The notes below the pieces were generated by a model. It had not been told where the DNA came from. It searched no databases and was given only the letters and a program-made list of their open reading frames with translations. Shown here piece after piece: positions 40,218 through 49,023 of a stretch of DNA of 64,000 bases (position 1 is the first letter of the stretch; every line of letters begins with the position of its first letter). The position numbers and the translations under genes were made by a program. This DNA is from JAFGNV01 sp964612485 (GTDB lineage Bacteria; Chloroflexota; Anaerolineae; 4572-78; J111): contig CAZTFF010000026.1 of NCBI GenBank assembly GCA_964612485.1, forward strand, positions 4,561-68,560, read 5' to 3'.

Positions 40218-40609
40218 TAAAAGCCTCCGTACTTTAAATAATTGATGTTATTTACGTGCAACTACGTTCCGCCCGCAAATGTTCCTTGAAATCAAGGTGG
40301 TGACAACCATAATTATTATAATTGTCATAAAAAGGGGACAGCCCTGGTTATAGGCTGAGTTGGCTCATCGTTGAGTAGTTCGAGTTGGTAAAATCACCAA
40401 TCCGATCTGATTTCCCCGGTAAGGGATCGGTGTGTAGTTCGCTTCTCCCCAATAATAAATATATTTGCAAAAGAAGCAACATTTAGGGAGTCACATGGGA
40501 GATTTCAGGCCTGTTTTATCTGATTCGGCGGGTGTTTTTCTGCAATTTGCCGGGTTGCGATATAAGCCCGTTATTAATTCGCATAATTAATGAAAATTTT
40601 CAAAAAATG
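40218..40609. other. Intergenic region between pfkA and the third MITE
   Basis: No convincing gene. It contains hairpin-capable TTGGTAAAATCACCAA and CCGATC...GGATCGG (about 40390-40435). A 31-codon frame at 40495-40590 after AGGGAG is too weakly supported. Confidence 0.4.
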
Positions 40610-40709
40610 GTATCTTCTCAATATTTCGGGGGAACGAGGCCTGAGCCTATCGAAGACCGTTGGTTTCGACAAACTCAACCAATTCTGCCCCTGATTATTG
40701 AGAAGGTAC
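40610..40709 (+). mobile_element. MITE-like palindromic element, copy C (100 bp)
   Basis: Ends GTATCTTCTCAATA and TTATTGAGAAGGTAC; inner inverted pair GAGCCTATCGAA/TTCGACAAACTC. Flanks AAAAAATG (40602-40609) and AAAATATG (40710-40717) match at 7 of 8 positions. Nearly identical to copies A and B. Confidence 0.85.
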
Positions 40710-40757
40710 AAAATATGTTGGATTTTTACCCAAACCGCGTAATTCTACCCAAGTTAA

Positions 40758-40786
40758 TTGACGGAATTTCGTCATTATGGTAATAT
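40758..40786 (+). promoter_or_regulatory. Promoter of the cold-shock gene
   Basis: TTGACG (40758-40763), 17-nt spacer, TAATAT (40781-40786). Leader about 130 nt. Confidence 0.75.
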
Positions 40787-40820
40787 AGGGTCGTTGTAGA
40801 AGGTTCCTGTCCGGTTTTTG

Positions 40821-40853
40821 GCCGCCAGGTATTTGCCACGGGTGGCTTTTTTT
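40821..40853 (+). terminator. Terminator-like hairpin in the cold-shock leader (possible attenuator)
   Basis: GCCGCC (40821-40826) can pair with GGTGGC (40841-40846, one G-U), followed by seven T. An alternative hairpin GCCA/TGGC competes for the same bases. It lies between promoter and start codon. Confidence 0.5.
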
Positions 40854-40923
40854 ATTGCCGGCAGGCAGCCATTTTGGCCCATTTTCAAAATTTTTATTTT
40901 TTAGCAGCAAGGAGATTTGCATT

Positions 40924-41136
40924 ATGTCCGAAAGAATTCAGGGCACCGTTAAGTGGTTTAATGCCACCAAAGGTTATGGGTTTATTGAACGTGATGAGGG
41001 AGAAGACGTTTTTGTTCATTATTCCTCCATTCAATCTGACGGCTACCGTACCTTAAACGAAGGCCAGCAGGTTGAATTTACGATCGAACAGGGGCCCAAG
41101 GGATTACAAGCCAGCAATGTTATAACGCTTGTATAA
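40924..41136 (+). CDS. csp: Cold-shock protein (CspA family)
   Basis: 70 residues, standard length. OB-fold RNA chaperone with RNP1 KGYGFIERD and RNP2 VFVHYSSI. ATG 40924 is preceded by AAGGAG at a long 11-nt distance. It follows a leader with a terminator-like hairpin and its own terminator follows. Single gene. Confidence 0.95.
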   Translation: MSERIQGTVKWFNATKGYGFIERDEGEDVFVHYSSIQSDGYRTLNEGQQVEFTIEQGPKGLQASNVITLV

Positions 41137-41159
41137 GCATTCCAACCTATACTAAAATC

Positions 41160-41189
41160 AAAACGCGCAGGTTATAGCCTGCGCGTTTT
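41160..41189. terminator. Bidirectional terminator after csp and the PfkB kinase
   Basis: Perfect 12-bp stem AAAACGCGCAGG/CCTGCGCGTTTT with a 6-nt loop between the two convergent genes. Confidence 0.88.
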
Positions 41190-41219
41190 GTTATGTTTAC
41201 CCACGAACAAATCTTCAGA

Positions 41220-42227
41220 TTACACTATAGCATCCCCTTCAAAATAGGCGGCCAATTCTTCCAGAGCATATTGAACCGACGACCACGCTGGATGAAACAG
41301 GTGCTTCTCTACTAATTTAGCCACCATATTGCGCTGAATAGAGTTTGCCCCGCTCCCATGCTGGGTTGCAGCCAAACCGCCCAACGCATTACCCAGGGCA
41401 GTCGCAGCTTCCCATCTTAAGCCAATTAAACGCCCCAACACAACGCCGGCGTTAAAACTATCTCCGGCGCCGGTTGTGTCTTTTACAGCTACATCAAACG
41501 CCGGCAGCCGAACGTGCCTGTTCTCAACCGCTAAAATACTCCCCTGCGCCCCACACTTGGTTACAACCGCTCTGGCGCCATGGTCAAACAGAAGATCCAG
41601 GCTGTCTTCCACGGCCAGCCCTTCACTGAGCAAACTTAATTCCATTTTGTTGGGGAAGATCACATCCAATCGTGGCAGAATTTCCAGCAGTTGAGTTCGC
41701 GCCCGCAGGGCCGGTTCCACACCCACATCCAGGCTGACTCGGGTATAGGGTGAATTTTTGGCGTAGTCCAGGGCAAACATCAGGGTTTCATGCTGGTCGT
41801 GAGACAAAAAAGAGTAACCCGACAGATGAATCCAGCGGCATTGGACAAAACAATCGGGAGAAATTTCTTTGGCTTTGGTAAAAGCATTTGCGCCGCGCGC
41901 GCTGAACATCGTGCGCTCACCATCAGCCGTCACCGCGATAAAAATCATACCGGTACTGACCGTTGGATCGGTTTGAATATGCGTGCAGTCCACGCCGGTT
42001 TCGCTTAAATCGGCCAATACTTTTCCGGCCAGCGGATCTCGTCCTACCCGACCCACAAAGCCAACATCCATATCCATTTTAGCCAGGGCAATAGCCGTAT
42101 TTATAGCCGATCCACCCGTGTGCATCTGGACATCCGTAGCAATCGCTTCGTTGCCGGGTACAGGGTAGGCAGGAATAGAAAAATTTAGGTCAACGTTTAT
42201 GTCCCCTACGACAACAATGTCGGGCAT
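41220..42227 (-). CDS. PfkB-family carbohydrate/nucleoside kinase
   Basis: 335 residues of ribokinase type: N-terminal GDINVDLNFSIPAYPVPGNE, GGSAINTAIALAKM, the PfkB motif 2 with the catalytic Asp in DTTGAGDSFNAGVVLG, and VIFPNKMELSLL. It phosphorylates a sugar or nucleoside with ATP; exact substrate cannot be read. Single gene. Confidence 0.88.
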   Translation of the reverse strand: MPDIVVVGDINVDLNFSIPAYPVPGNEAIATDVQMHTGGSAINTAIALAKMDMDVGFVGRVGRDPLAGKVLADLSETGVDCTHIQTDPTVSTGMIFIAVTADGERTMFSARGANAFTKAKEISPDCFVQCRWIHLSGYSFLSHDQHETLMFALDYAKNSPYTRVSLDVGVEPALRARTQLLEILPRLDVIFPNKMELSLLSEGLAVEDSLDLLFDHGARAVVTKCGAQGSILAVENRHVRLPAFDVAVKDTTGAGDSFNAGVVLGRLIGLRWEAATALGNALGGLAATQHGSGANSIQRNMVAKLVEKHLFHPAWSSVQYALEELAAYFEGDAIV

Positions 42228-42378
42228 AACAAACAGGCTCCATAAATCGCTTGGATAATAAGCAGGGTGTCATTTCATAGAAATAGCCGGCAAGAAAATT
42301 TCTCGGATCCAAGGCCGTCTTTCTCTATGAATTTTTAACCATCGGATTAAACATTTTTCCGGTTAAATTGGCAAATCT

Positions 42379-43902
42379 TTACGTTGCCACATCTGGAGCC
42401 GTCGGGAAGACAATTGTGAACTTGCTGCCTTTACCGACAACACTTTCTACCCAAATTCGCCCCCGATGAACCTCTACCATGCCTTTGGCAATAGATAACC
42501 CTAATCCCATTCCCTCAAATTTTCGCGTCAGCGAGGGTTCTACCTGATGGAACTGGTCAAAAATCCGGTCATATTGTTCTTCGGGGATACCAACGCCGGT
42601 ATCGATGACGTTGATCCAATATTCATGTTTCTTCTGCGCGACATCAATATGAATGCGGCCCTTCTCTCCCGTAAACTTGGTAGCGTTAGAGACCAGGTTA
42701 GCCAAAACCAGGCGGATTTTTTGGTGATCGGCGTCAATATTAAAGGGGCTATCATTGGGGGTAAAACGCGTGGTCAATGTTTGTTGTTTGGCGTTGACAA
42801 TATCTTTGAACTCTTTCACAACTTCCTGCACCATTTCCCGGAACGAGAACATACTTCGCTCCAACTGAATATCGCCGGCTTGAATATGGCGCAGGTTCAC
42901 CAATTCGTCAATGATAGAACGCAGCTTGATGGCGCTGCTCAACACAATTTCGGCCTGCTCGCTGGCCTGCCCCGAGACATTGTCTTTGAGAAATGAAGCG
43001 TACCCCAAAATCAAAGAGAGCGGCGTCCGCAGCTCATGCGAGGCGATGCTCACAAAATCGCCTTTGATGCGGTCAACTTCAGCCAATTCGCGGTAGGTTT
43101 GCTGGAGTTCATCCATCAGCCGGGCGTTTTCAATGGCAATGGCGGCATGCGCGCCCAGCGTTTCGGCAAATTGCACATCATCTTGAGAAAACCCTTCCTC
43201 GGTCCGCTTGTTGATCACTTCCAGCACGCCAATCACTTTATCGCGCACTTTGAGCGGAACCCCTAAAATGGACCGCGTTTCAAAATCAATCGATTCATCC
43301 ACGCCCTGGTGCCAGCGCGGGTCGTTTTTGGCATCGCGGATGAGCAGGGGGCGGTTGGCCCGCACAATCCAACCGGCAATACTGCCTTCCAACGGCACCG
43401 AAACTTTGCCGAGTTCCGCGCTCACGCCGCCGGTGGCTTCGGCAAAGCGCAGGTCGTTATTTTTTTTATCAAACAGCATGATGGAGCAGGTTTCGGTATC
43501 GGTGAGTTCGGTTGCCGCCTGGACAATAATTTGCAGCAGCGGCTTTAAACTCAAGGTCGAGTTCAAAATCTGGCTGATCTTGACAATGCGCTCCAGGTAG
43601 CCAATTCGCTGTTCCAGGCCGGTGATTTTTTGTTTGAGTACCGCTTCCCGGTCTTCTTCACTATCGGGAGAGAGAAGCGGAGCATCGCCCGGTAACGGCG
43701 CGGTTACTTGATCTTCAGGCGGTTGATCCACCAGCTCCGGTTCGGACGTTGGGACCGTCTCAACCGCTGCCGCTTCTTCCGTCACATCCTGACCGGCTGT
43801 TGCTTCGGAATCGGCAAGACCTTCTTCCGCCGGGGGGGTCGATGTTTGTTCGTCTTCATGGTTGGGTTCTTCCGGGGGGGGGCCATCTAAATATCTTAAC
43901 AT
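42379..43902 (-). CDS. GAF-domain sensor histidine kinase, soluble
   Basis: 507 residues. Acidic disordered N-terminus (about 1-85), short coiled coil, GAF domain (about 110-255, TDTETCSIMLFDKKNNDLRF), coiled coil, HisKA with the phospho-acceptor His in SIASHELRTPLSLILGYASF, HATPase_c with N box NLVSNATKF, G1 DTGVGIPEEQ and G2 GMGLGLSIAKGMVEV. No membrane segment, so it senses a cytoplasmic signal. No response regulator is adjacent. GTG 43905 is an alternative start. Confidence 0.92.
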   Translation of the reverse strand: MLRYLDGPPPEEPNHEDEQTSTPPAEEGLADSEATAGQDVTEEAAAVETVPTSEPELVDQPPEDQVTAPLPGDAPLLSPDSEEDREAVLKQKITGLEQRIGYLERIVKISQILNSTLSLKPLLQIIVQAATELTDTETCSIMLFDKKNNDLRFAEATGGVSAELGKVSVPLEGSIAGWIVRANRPLLIRDAKNDPRWHQGVDESIDFETRSILGVPLKVRDKVIGVLEVINKRTEEGFSQDDVQFAETLGAHAAIAIENARLMDELQQTYRELAEVDRIKGDFVSIASHELRTPLSLILGYASFLKDNVSGQASEQAEIVLSSAIKLRSIIDELVNLRHIQAGDIQLERSMFSFREMVQEVVKEFKDIVNAKQQTLTTRFTPNDSPFNIDADHQKIRLVLANLVSNATKFTGEKGRIHIDVAQKKHEYWINVIDTGVGIPEEQYDRIFDQFHQVEPSLTRKFEGMGLGLSIAKGMVEVHRGRIWVESVVGKGSKFTIVFPTAPDVAT

Positions 43903-43951
43903 CACAATCTCGCCTTAAGTTCCTTCCTGCGTGGAGTATCGTTTGAGTGAG

Positions 43952-43980
43952 ATTATACAATACCGAATCGGGTTTGTCTA
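43952..43980 (-). promoter_or_regulatory. Promoter of the GAF histidine kinase gene
   Basis: Minus-strand TAGACA (43980-43975), 17-nt spacer, TATAAT (43957-43952). It overlaps the far 3' side of tlyA's downstream region. Confidence 0.7.
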
Positions 43981-44007
43981 TGACCATTCATTCTCATAGG
44001 ATACACT

Positions 44008-44802
44008 TCAAGTATGGGCCGCCAGTTGGGCCAGGCAGGTTTCGATTACGCTGCCGGGTTCAAGCGCGGGGCACGCGTGCTGATAGACCAGATACAGCAA
44101 AAACTCGTGATTCCCCGCCGGCCCGGTGATGGGGGAGGGAATCAGACCCGCCAGGTTTAAATGATGGGCGGCGGCATCGGCCACGGCCTGTTCCAACACC
44201 CCGTAATGCACGGCGCGATCTCGAACCACGCCGCCCTTGCCCACCTGATCTTTGCCCGCCTCAAACTGGGGTTTGACCAGGGCCACCACCTTCGCCCCGG
44301 CGGCCAGCCACCTGATTACTGCCGGGAAAATCAATTTCAGGGAGATGAAGGAAGCGTCGATGGTTACCAGATCGATTATTTCCGGCAGCGTGTCCAGATG
44401 GCGCGCATTGGTTCGTTCCATCACCACCACGCGGTCATCCTGGCGCAAATTCCAGGCCAGTTGGCCATAGCCCACATCAATGGCATACACGCGCGCCGCG
44501 TCTCGCTGCAACAACACATCGGTAAAACCGCCGGTTGAAGCGCCGACATCGGCGCACGCTTTTGCTGCCGGATCAATCTCAAAAGCGTCCAGCGCGGCGG
44601 CCAATTTTAAACCGCCCCGGCTCACATACGGCAGCGGCTCTTCTACCGTGATAGCGGCCTCAGTTGAAACCTGCATGCCCGCTTTGGTCATCACCTGATC
44701 GTCCACCCGAACTTTGCCGGCCATGATCAGGGCCTGCGCCCGGCTGCGCGTTTCGGCCAACTCTTTTTGGGTTAACAGCACGTCCAACCGTATTTTAGCC
44801 AT
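44008..44802 (-). CDS. tlyA: TlyA-family rRNA 2'-O-methyltransferase
   Basis: 264 residues from ATG 44802. N-terminal S4 domain (RLDVLLTQKELAETRSRAQA), then an FtsJ-like methyltransferase domain with ADVGASTGGFTDVLLQRDA, DVGYGQLAWNLR, VTIDASFISL and VALVKPQFEAG. TlyA methylates cytidines of 16S/23S rRNA (capreomycin sensitivity). Historically named hemolysin; that activity is not implied. Confidence 0.92.
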   Translation of the reverse strand: MAKIRLDVLLTQKELAETRSRAQALIMAGKVRVDDQVMTKAGMQVSTEAAITVEEPLPYVSRGGLKLAAALDAFEIDPAAKACADVGASTGGFTDVLLQRDAARVYAIDVGYGQLAWNLRQDDRVVVMERTNARHLDTLPEIIDLVTIDASFISLKLIFPAVIRWLAAGAKVVALVKPQFEAGKDQVGKGGVVRDRAVHYGVLEQAVADAAAHHLNLAGLIPSPITGPAGNHEFLLYLVYQHACPALEPGSVIETCLAQLAAHT

Positions 44803-44903
44803 CGTACCGGCCCGAAACAAGAAAACCCCATCGGCAAAATAGTTCTTGTCTTGGATTTTGATTTTTGCTAAAGCAACTCACCTTGAGTATCATGCGCTAC
44901 TTA

Positions 44904-45017
44904 CCTAACCCGGACAAAGCCGCTACGCTTACAAGCCGGAACCAATAAAATAAATACAAACGGAAATTTTTTCACACTTGGAACAAAGAAACTAAAACAA
45001 GATTTTAACTGGTTAGG
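44904..45017. repeat. CCTAACC/GGTTAGG repeat, copy 1
   Basis: Starts CCTAACCCGGACAAAGCCG and ends ACAAGATTTT...GGTTAGG. The ends match copies at 58933 and 59498; interior diverged. It lies between tlyA and the UbiA-like gene. Confidence 0.5.
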
Positions 45018-45038
45018 CCCTTATGTGGAGAAACAATC

Positions 45039-45929
45039 TTGATTCTACAACTCTTTAAATCCTTACGCCCCAGACAATGGCATAAAAACGGCGCTGTTTT
45101 TGTGGCCCTGATTTTTGATGTCAAACTCTTTCAACCGGAAGCCTTTTTCAAAACCACTATCGGTTTTGTGCTGCTATGCCTGATTTCAGGAACGGTTTAT
45201 CTCATCAACGATCTGGTGGATGTGGAAAAAGACCGCCAGCATCCTCTCAAAAAAAACCGTCCTATTGCCTCCGGGAAGGTGCCGATACCGGCGGCAACGC
45301 TGGTGGCCATTATCCTGCCGCTGGTATGCCTGCCGCTGGGCTTTTGGCTGGACATCTATTTTGGCCTGATCCTGACCGGTTATCTACTGCTGCAAACAGC
45401 CTACTCCTTTGTCTTAAAGAACGTTGTCATTGTTGATATTCTGACGGTGGCTGCCGGCTTTGTGCTGCGGGTGGCGGGCGGCGTGGTGCTGGTGCAGGCA
45501 GAGCGATTTTCGCCGTGGTTGTATGTTTTTACGATTTTGGGCGCGCTCTTTTTGGTGCTGGGCAAACGCCGGGCCGAATTGGCGGAACTTAAAGAACACG
45601 CCACCAATACTCGCTCGATTCTGAGCGAATACAACATCCCCTTTTTAGATGATATGACCGATGTTGTCACCGCCGGCACGTTGATGACCTACGCCTTTTA
45701 TACCTTCTCCGCGCCCAACCTGCCGGAAAACCATTCTATGATGCTCACCATCCCCTTTGTTATTTACGGCATTTTTAGATATTTGTACGTGGTGCATGTG
45801 ATGGGCGATGGCGGAGCGCCGGACGAAGTGCTTCTAACCGACCGGCCGCTACTCATCAGCATTATTTTATTTGTTTTTGCCGTTGTCACTATTTTGTACT
45901 GGCCGCTGATTGTTAATTTTTTAGGGTAA
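45039..45929 (+). CDS. UbiA-family prenyltransferase (decaprenyl-phosphate phosphoribosyltransferase-like)
   Basis: 296 residues from TTG 45039 (GGAG 8 nt upstream). About nine membrane helices. Metal/substrate motif NDLVDVEKDRQHP and a second Asp-rich part (FLDDMTDVV). The N-terminus SLRPRQWHKNGAVFVALIFD is characteristic of decaprenylphosphoryl-ribose synthases (arabinan precursor), so this may add phosphoribose to a polyprenyl phosphate. Single gene after the repeat. Confidence 0.85.
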   Translation: MILQLFKSLRPRQWHKNGAVFVALIFDVKLFQPEAFFKTTIGFVLLCLISGTVYLINDLVDVEKDRQHPLKKNRPIASGKVPIPAATLVAIILPLVCLPLGFWLDIYFGLILTGYLLLQTAYSFVLKNVVIVDILTVAAGFVLRVAGGVVLVQAERFSPWLYVFTILGALFLVLGKRRAELAELKEHATNTRSILSEYNIPFLDDMTDVVTAGTLMTYAFYTFSAPNLPENHSMMLTIPFVIYGIFRYLYVVHVMGDGGAPDEVLLTDRPLLISIILFVFAVVTILYWPLIVNFLG

Positions 45930-46032
45930 TTGCACAAACAACTTCACAGGCCCGGCATCGGTTCTGCCGGAATATGAATTTCTCGTATGTCTACTGTACC
46001 ATCAAGCCCAACCACTCGTAAATAGTACCATT

Positions 46033-46821
46033 CTATTTTTGATGAACCGTACACACCCACTTGCAGGGATAACAGGTGGCAATCTTCTCGAACCCAAATT
46101 TTTCCAGAATAGGCCGGCTCATAGGGCTGGCATCAACAGTTAAATAATTGACTTGCCGCTTGATCGCTTCCTGAACACGGGCCGCCAGTAGCGCGGTATA
46201 CAATCCCCGCCCCCGAAACTCCGCCAGCGTTGATCCGCCCCATAAACTGGCAAATTGACTTCCCAAGGGGTAATAAATCCAGGCGGCGCTCACCGGACGG
46301 TTATCCACATAGGCCGCATAGATACTCATCTGGTCGGGATGGCGAGTTAAGGTATGGGTCAAATAGAATTTCAAATCGGCATGATCTTCATTCCAAACCT
46401 GCTGCTCAACAGCCAGAACATCGATCAGATTTGCAGGGTGGGTAATTGATCGCACATCGTGATGAACCGGCTGCCGCAATACATCGGGAGCCTGATGCAA
46501 ATCTAGAACCATAATGGCTTCGGATTCTTCGTTTTCAAAGCCGTAGGCCAGCAAACGTTCTTTCAGGTCGGCGGGCCGGTCATAATCAAACAATTTCCAC
46601 TCAAAATTTTGGCCGATGGTCTCGTAATAATCAATCTGTTCGCAAATGGTCTGGTCAACATTAGCTTCATCCAGTTGGCTGTAAAGGATTGTTCCCTCAC
46701 CTAATTCGCCCAGTCCCACGTGCCGCACAATGCAGGGGAACTCTTCGCGGCGCGTATCAGGATATTCAACATTAATGCGTTGGTCCAGATCATACAAAGC
46801 AATAATCTCTGATTTTTTCAT
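46033..46821 (-). CDS. GNAT-family N-acetyltransferase
   Basis: 262 residues. Acetyl-CoA motif GRGLYTALLAARVQEAIKR and the downstream SRPILEKFGFEKIAT are in the C-terminal half; the N-terminal half is a degenerate GNAT-like domain. Substrate unknown. It starts only 30 nt after the ribosomal operon terminator, so it needs read-through or a promoter inside that hairpin region. AAGGGGG precedes ATG 46821. Confidence 0.8.
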   Translation of the reverse strand: MKKSEIIALYDLDQRINVEYPDTRREEFPCIVRHVGLGELGEGTILYSQLDEANVDQTICEQIDYYETIGQNFEWKLFDYDRPADLKERLLAYGFENEESEAIMVLDLHQAPDVLRQPVHHDVRSITHPANLIDVLAVEQQVWNEDHADLKFYLTHTLTRHPDQMSIYAAYVDNRPVSAAWIYYPLGSQFASLWGGSTLAEFRGRGLYTALLAARVQEAIKRQVNYLTVDASPMSRPILEKFGFEKIATCYPCKWVCTVHQK

Positions 46822-46850
46822 GAAGTCCCCCTTGAGCGTGAATTTTAACG

Positions 46851-46884
46851 CAAAAACAAAAACACGGACGATTGTGTCCGTGTT
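46851..46884 (-). terminator. Terminator of the ribosomal superoperon
   Basis: Minus-strand stem AACACGGAC/GTCCGTGTT (46861-46869 with 46876-46884), 6-nt loop, then TTTGTTTTTG. About 45 nt past the rpsI stop. Confidence 0.85.
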
Positions 46885-46928
46885 TTCTTCTGTTTCAATT
46901 TTTCAGCAACAAACAGCCGATCATCATT

Positions 46929-47330
46929 TTAGCGTTTGGTGTATTGAGGAGCCTTGCGAGCGCGCTTGAGACCGGGTTTTTTCCGTTCTTTGGCCCTGGC
47001 ATCGCGGGTCAGCAGGCCGTGTTGGCGCAATACTTTGCGGTACTCTTCGTCGGCCTTGAGCAGGGCGCGGGCGATCCCTAATTGCACCGCCCCGGCCTGG
47101 CCGCTCACGCCGCCGCCATTTACTTTAACACTGACATCAAAATGACTATCGGTGCCGGTTACCTGTAAAGGCTGGCTCACCAAAATCTGGTCAACGTCTC
47201 GCGGGAAATATTCTTTCATCGCTTTTTCATTTAAGGTAAACTTGCCTTCACCTTCGGTATACAAACGGACGCGGGCAGTGGCCTCTTTACGGCGACCAAT
47301 TCCTTCGTAATAAGATCGAGTTTCGCTCAT
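46929..47330 (-). CDS. rpsI: 30S ribosomal protein S9
   Basis: 133 residues, normal. GRRKEATARVRL near the N-terminus, VNGGGVSGQAGAVQLGIARA in the middle and the C-terminal tail KAPQYTKR that reaches the P site (usually ending SKR). Last gene of the superoperon, 23 nt after rplM. Confidence 0.97.
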   Translation of the reverse strand: MSETRSYYEGIGRRKEATARVRLYTEGEGKFTLNEKAMKEYFPRDVDQILVSQPLQVTGTDSHFDVSVKVNGGGVSGQAGAVQLGIARALLKADEEYRKVLRQHGLLTRDARAKERKKPGLKRARKAPQYTKR

Positions 47331-47353
47331 TGTTCGCTCTCTTCCTGCTCTAA

Positions 47354-47791
47354 TTATAATTCAAAAGTCTGAGGTTGCTGGGCCTGATGAGGATGGTTGG
47401 GACCCGCATACACTTTTAGTTTTTTGAACATTTGCCGCCCCAGCCGATTGTGAGGCAGCATTCCCCGCACCGCCGATTCAATCACCCGATCGGGGAATTT
47501 TTGCAATTGATCGCGCAGGGTCACTTCCTTCAACCCGCCCGGATAGCCAGAATGGCGATAATATTTTTTCTGGCTCATTTTCTGGCCGGTTACATGAACT
47601 TTTTCGGCGTTTACCACGATGACGTAATCGCCGCAATCTACGTGCGGGGTAAAGGACGGTTTATTTTTCCCCCGTAAAAGGGTGGCAATCCGGGTGGCTA
47701 ACCGTCCCAGCGTTTGTCCCTGCGCGTCAACAACGTACCAGTCACGTTGAATATCTTGTGCTTTGGCGCTTTTGGTTATTTTTGCTGTCAT
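47354..47791 (-). CDS. rplM: 50S ribosomal protein L13
   Basis: 145 residues. RDWYVVDAQGQTLGRLATRI, VDCGDYVIVVNAEK and VRGMLPHNRLGRQM are family hallmarks. An early-assembling 23S binder, paired with rpsI as in most bacteria. Confidence 0.97.
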   Translation of the reverse strand: MTAKITKSAKAQDIQRDWYVVDAQGQTLGRLATRIATLLRGKNKPSFTPHVDCGDYVIVVNAEKVHVTGQKMSQKKYYRHSGYPGGLKEVTLRDQLQKFPDRVIESAVRGMLPHNRLGRQMFKKLKVYAGPNHPHQAQQPQTFEL

Positions 47792-47863
47792 TTCCTATAT
47801 CTCCAGAAAACTTACTGATTCAATGCCACACTCATTCTGCTTGTGACATTACCCTGCGCTCGC

Positions 47864-48604
47864 TCAATAGCTAACCTGCATTAAACAGAGGCCGTGGGCC
47901 GGAGCCGGAGCGGCAGAACGGGTTAGATCTTTTGCTGCTAAAATTTGTTCGACGTCATCCGCCGCCAGTCGTCCCTGGCCCACCTGGATCAACGTTCCTA
48001 CAATGGTGCGCACCATCCGGTACAAAAAGGCGTTGGCTGTAATATCAAACCACAGCCGGTCGCCCTCGGTTGACCACACCGCTTGCCTTACGTCTCGAAT
48101 GGTTACCTCACCCTGGGTCGGTTTGCCAAACGAGGCAAAATCCTGCGAACCAATCAGATACCGGCTCGCCCGACGCATGGCCTCAATATCCAACGACTCC
48201 CGTACATGGTGGGCGTAGCGCCGCTCTAAAACGCGCGGCCAGGGCCGGTTGATAATGGTGTACCGGTAGGAACGGCTCACCGCATCAAACCGGGGATGAA
48301 AATCATCGTTTGCAATTTTTAAATGTGTTACGCCAATATCACGCGGAAACGTGGCATTCAGCGCCCGGTGCAGGTCGGCCAGGCTATGTTTCCAGGCCGT
48401 GTTAAAGGCAATTACCTGTCCTACCGCGTGCACGCCGGCGTCGGTGCGACCCGCGCCATCAATCCGAATTTGCGATCCGGTAATCTGCCTGAGCGATGCT
48501 TCAATCTCGCCCTGAACGGTCCGGCCCCGGGCTTGAATTTGATACCCCAAAAAATCGGTGCCATCATATTCAACCGTGGCGCGGTAGCGTTGCGGCAAAG
48601 TCAC
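47864..48604 (-). CDS. truA: tRNA pseudouridine(38-40) synthase
   Basis: 246 residues from GTG 48604. Catalytic Asp in IDGAGRTDAGVHAVGQV, substrate-binding FHPRFDAVSRSYRYTI. Modifies the anticodon arm. Its place between rplQ and rplM is conserved in many bacteria. Confidence 0.95.
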   Translation of the reverse strand: MTLPQRYRATVEYDGTDFLGYQIQARGRTVQGEIEASLRQITGSQIRIDGAGRTDAGVHAVGQVIAFNTAWKHSLADLHRALNATFPRDIGVTHLKIANDDFHPRFDAVSRSYRYTIINRPWPRVLERRYAHHVRESLDIEAMRRASRYLIGSQDFASFGKPTQGEVTIRDVRQAVWSTEGDRLWFDITANAFLYRMVRTIVGTLIQVGQGRLAADDVEQILAAKDLTRSAAPAPAHGLCLMQVSY

Positions 48605-48629
48605 CGGATCATCTCGCCGGGGAGCGTGA

Positions 48630-48992
48630 TTATTTCTCTACCCCAACCAGCTCAATCTGAGCCATAGGGGCGGCATCGCCCCGGCGCTGCCCCAACTTGT
48701 AAATACGGGTATAGCCGCCGGGTCGATCTTCCATCAGCGGGCCAATTTCATCAAACAATTTTTGCAAAACCGCCGGGTCTTTAACATCCCGCGCCGCCAA
48801 ACGGCGCGATTGCAAATCGCCGCGCCGGGCCAGGGTAATCAACGATTCGACAATGGGTTGAACGGCTTTGGCTTTGGCTTCGGTGGTTTTGATTTTGTTG
48901 TGCCGAAATAGTTCTGTTGCTAAATTTCGATACAGGGCTTTTCGATGCTTGGTCGAACGCCCCAGTCTGTATCCCATCATATTGTGTCGCAT
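48630..48992 (-). CDS. rplQ: 50S ribosomal protein L17
   Basis: 120 residues. GRSTKHRKALYRNLATELFR at the N-terminus and a C-terminal RPGGYTRIYKLGQRRGDAA. Follows rpoA by 31 nt. Confidence 0.97.
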   Translation of the reverse strand: MRHNMMGYRLGRSTKHRKALYRNLATELFRHNKIKTTEAKAKAVQPIVESLITLARRGDLQSRRLAARDVKDPAVLQKLFDEIGPLMEDRPGGYTRIYKLGQRRGDAAPMAQIELVGVEK

Positions 48993-49023
48993 ATTTCAAT
49001 CTCCTCAAACCTGATCCGGCGGC

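Noticed and set aside
40495..40590. 31-codon frame after AGGGAG
   Set aside because: Composition and end in AT-rich repeat-flanking DNA give no support beyond the weak ribosome site.
40532..40783. Plus-strand frame of 83 codons
   Set aside because: It runs through the MITE copy C and the csp promoter, has no ribosome site and no protein-like pattern.
44008..44802. Hemolysin function for the TlyA protein
   Set aside because: The S4 plus FtsJ methyltransferase motifs fit an rRNA methylase; the hemolysin name is historical.
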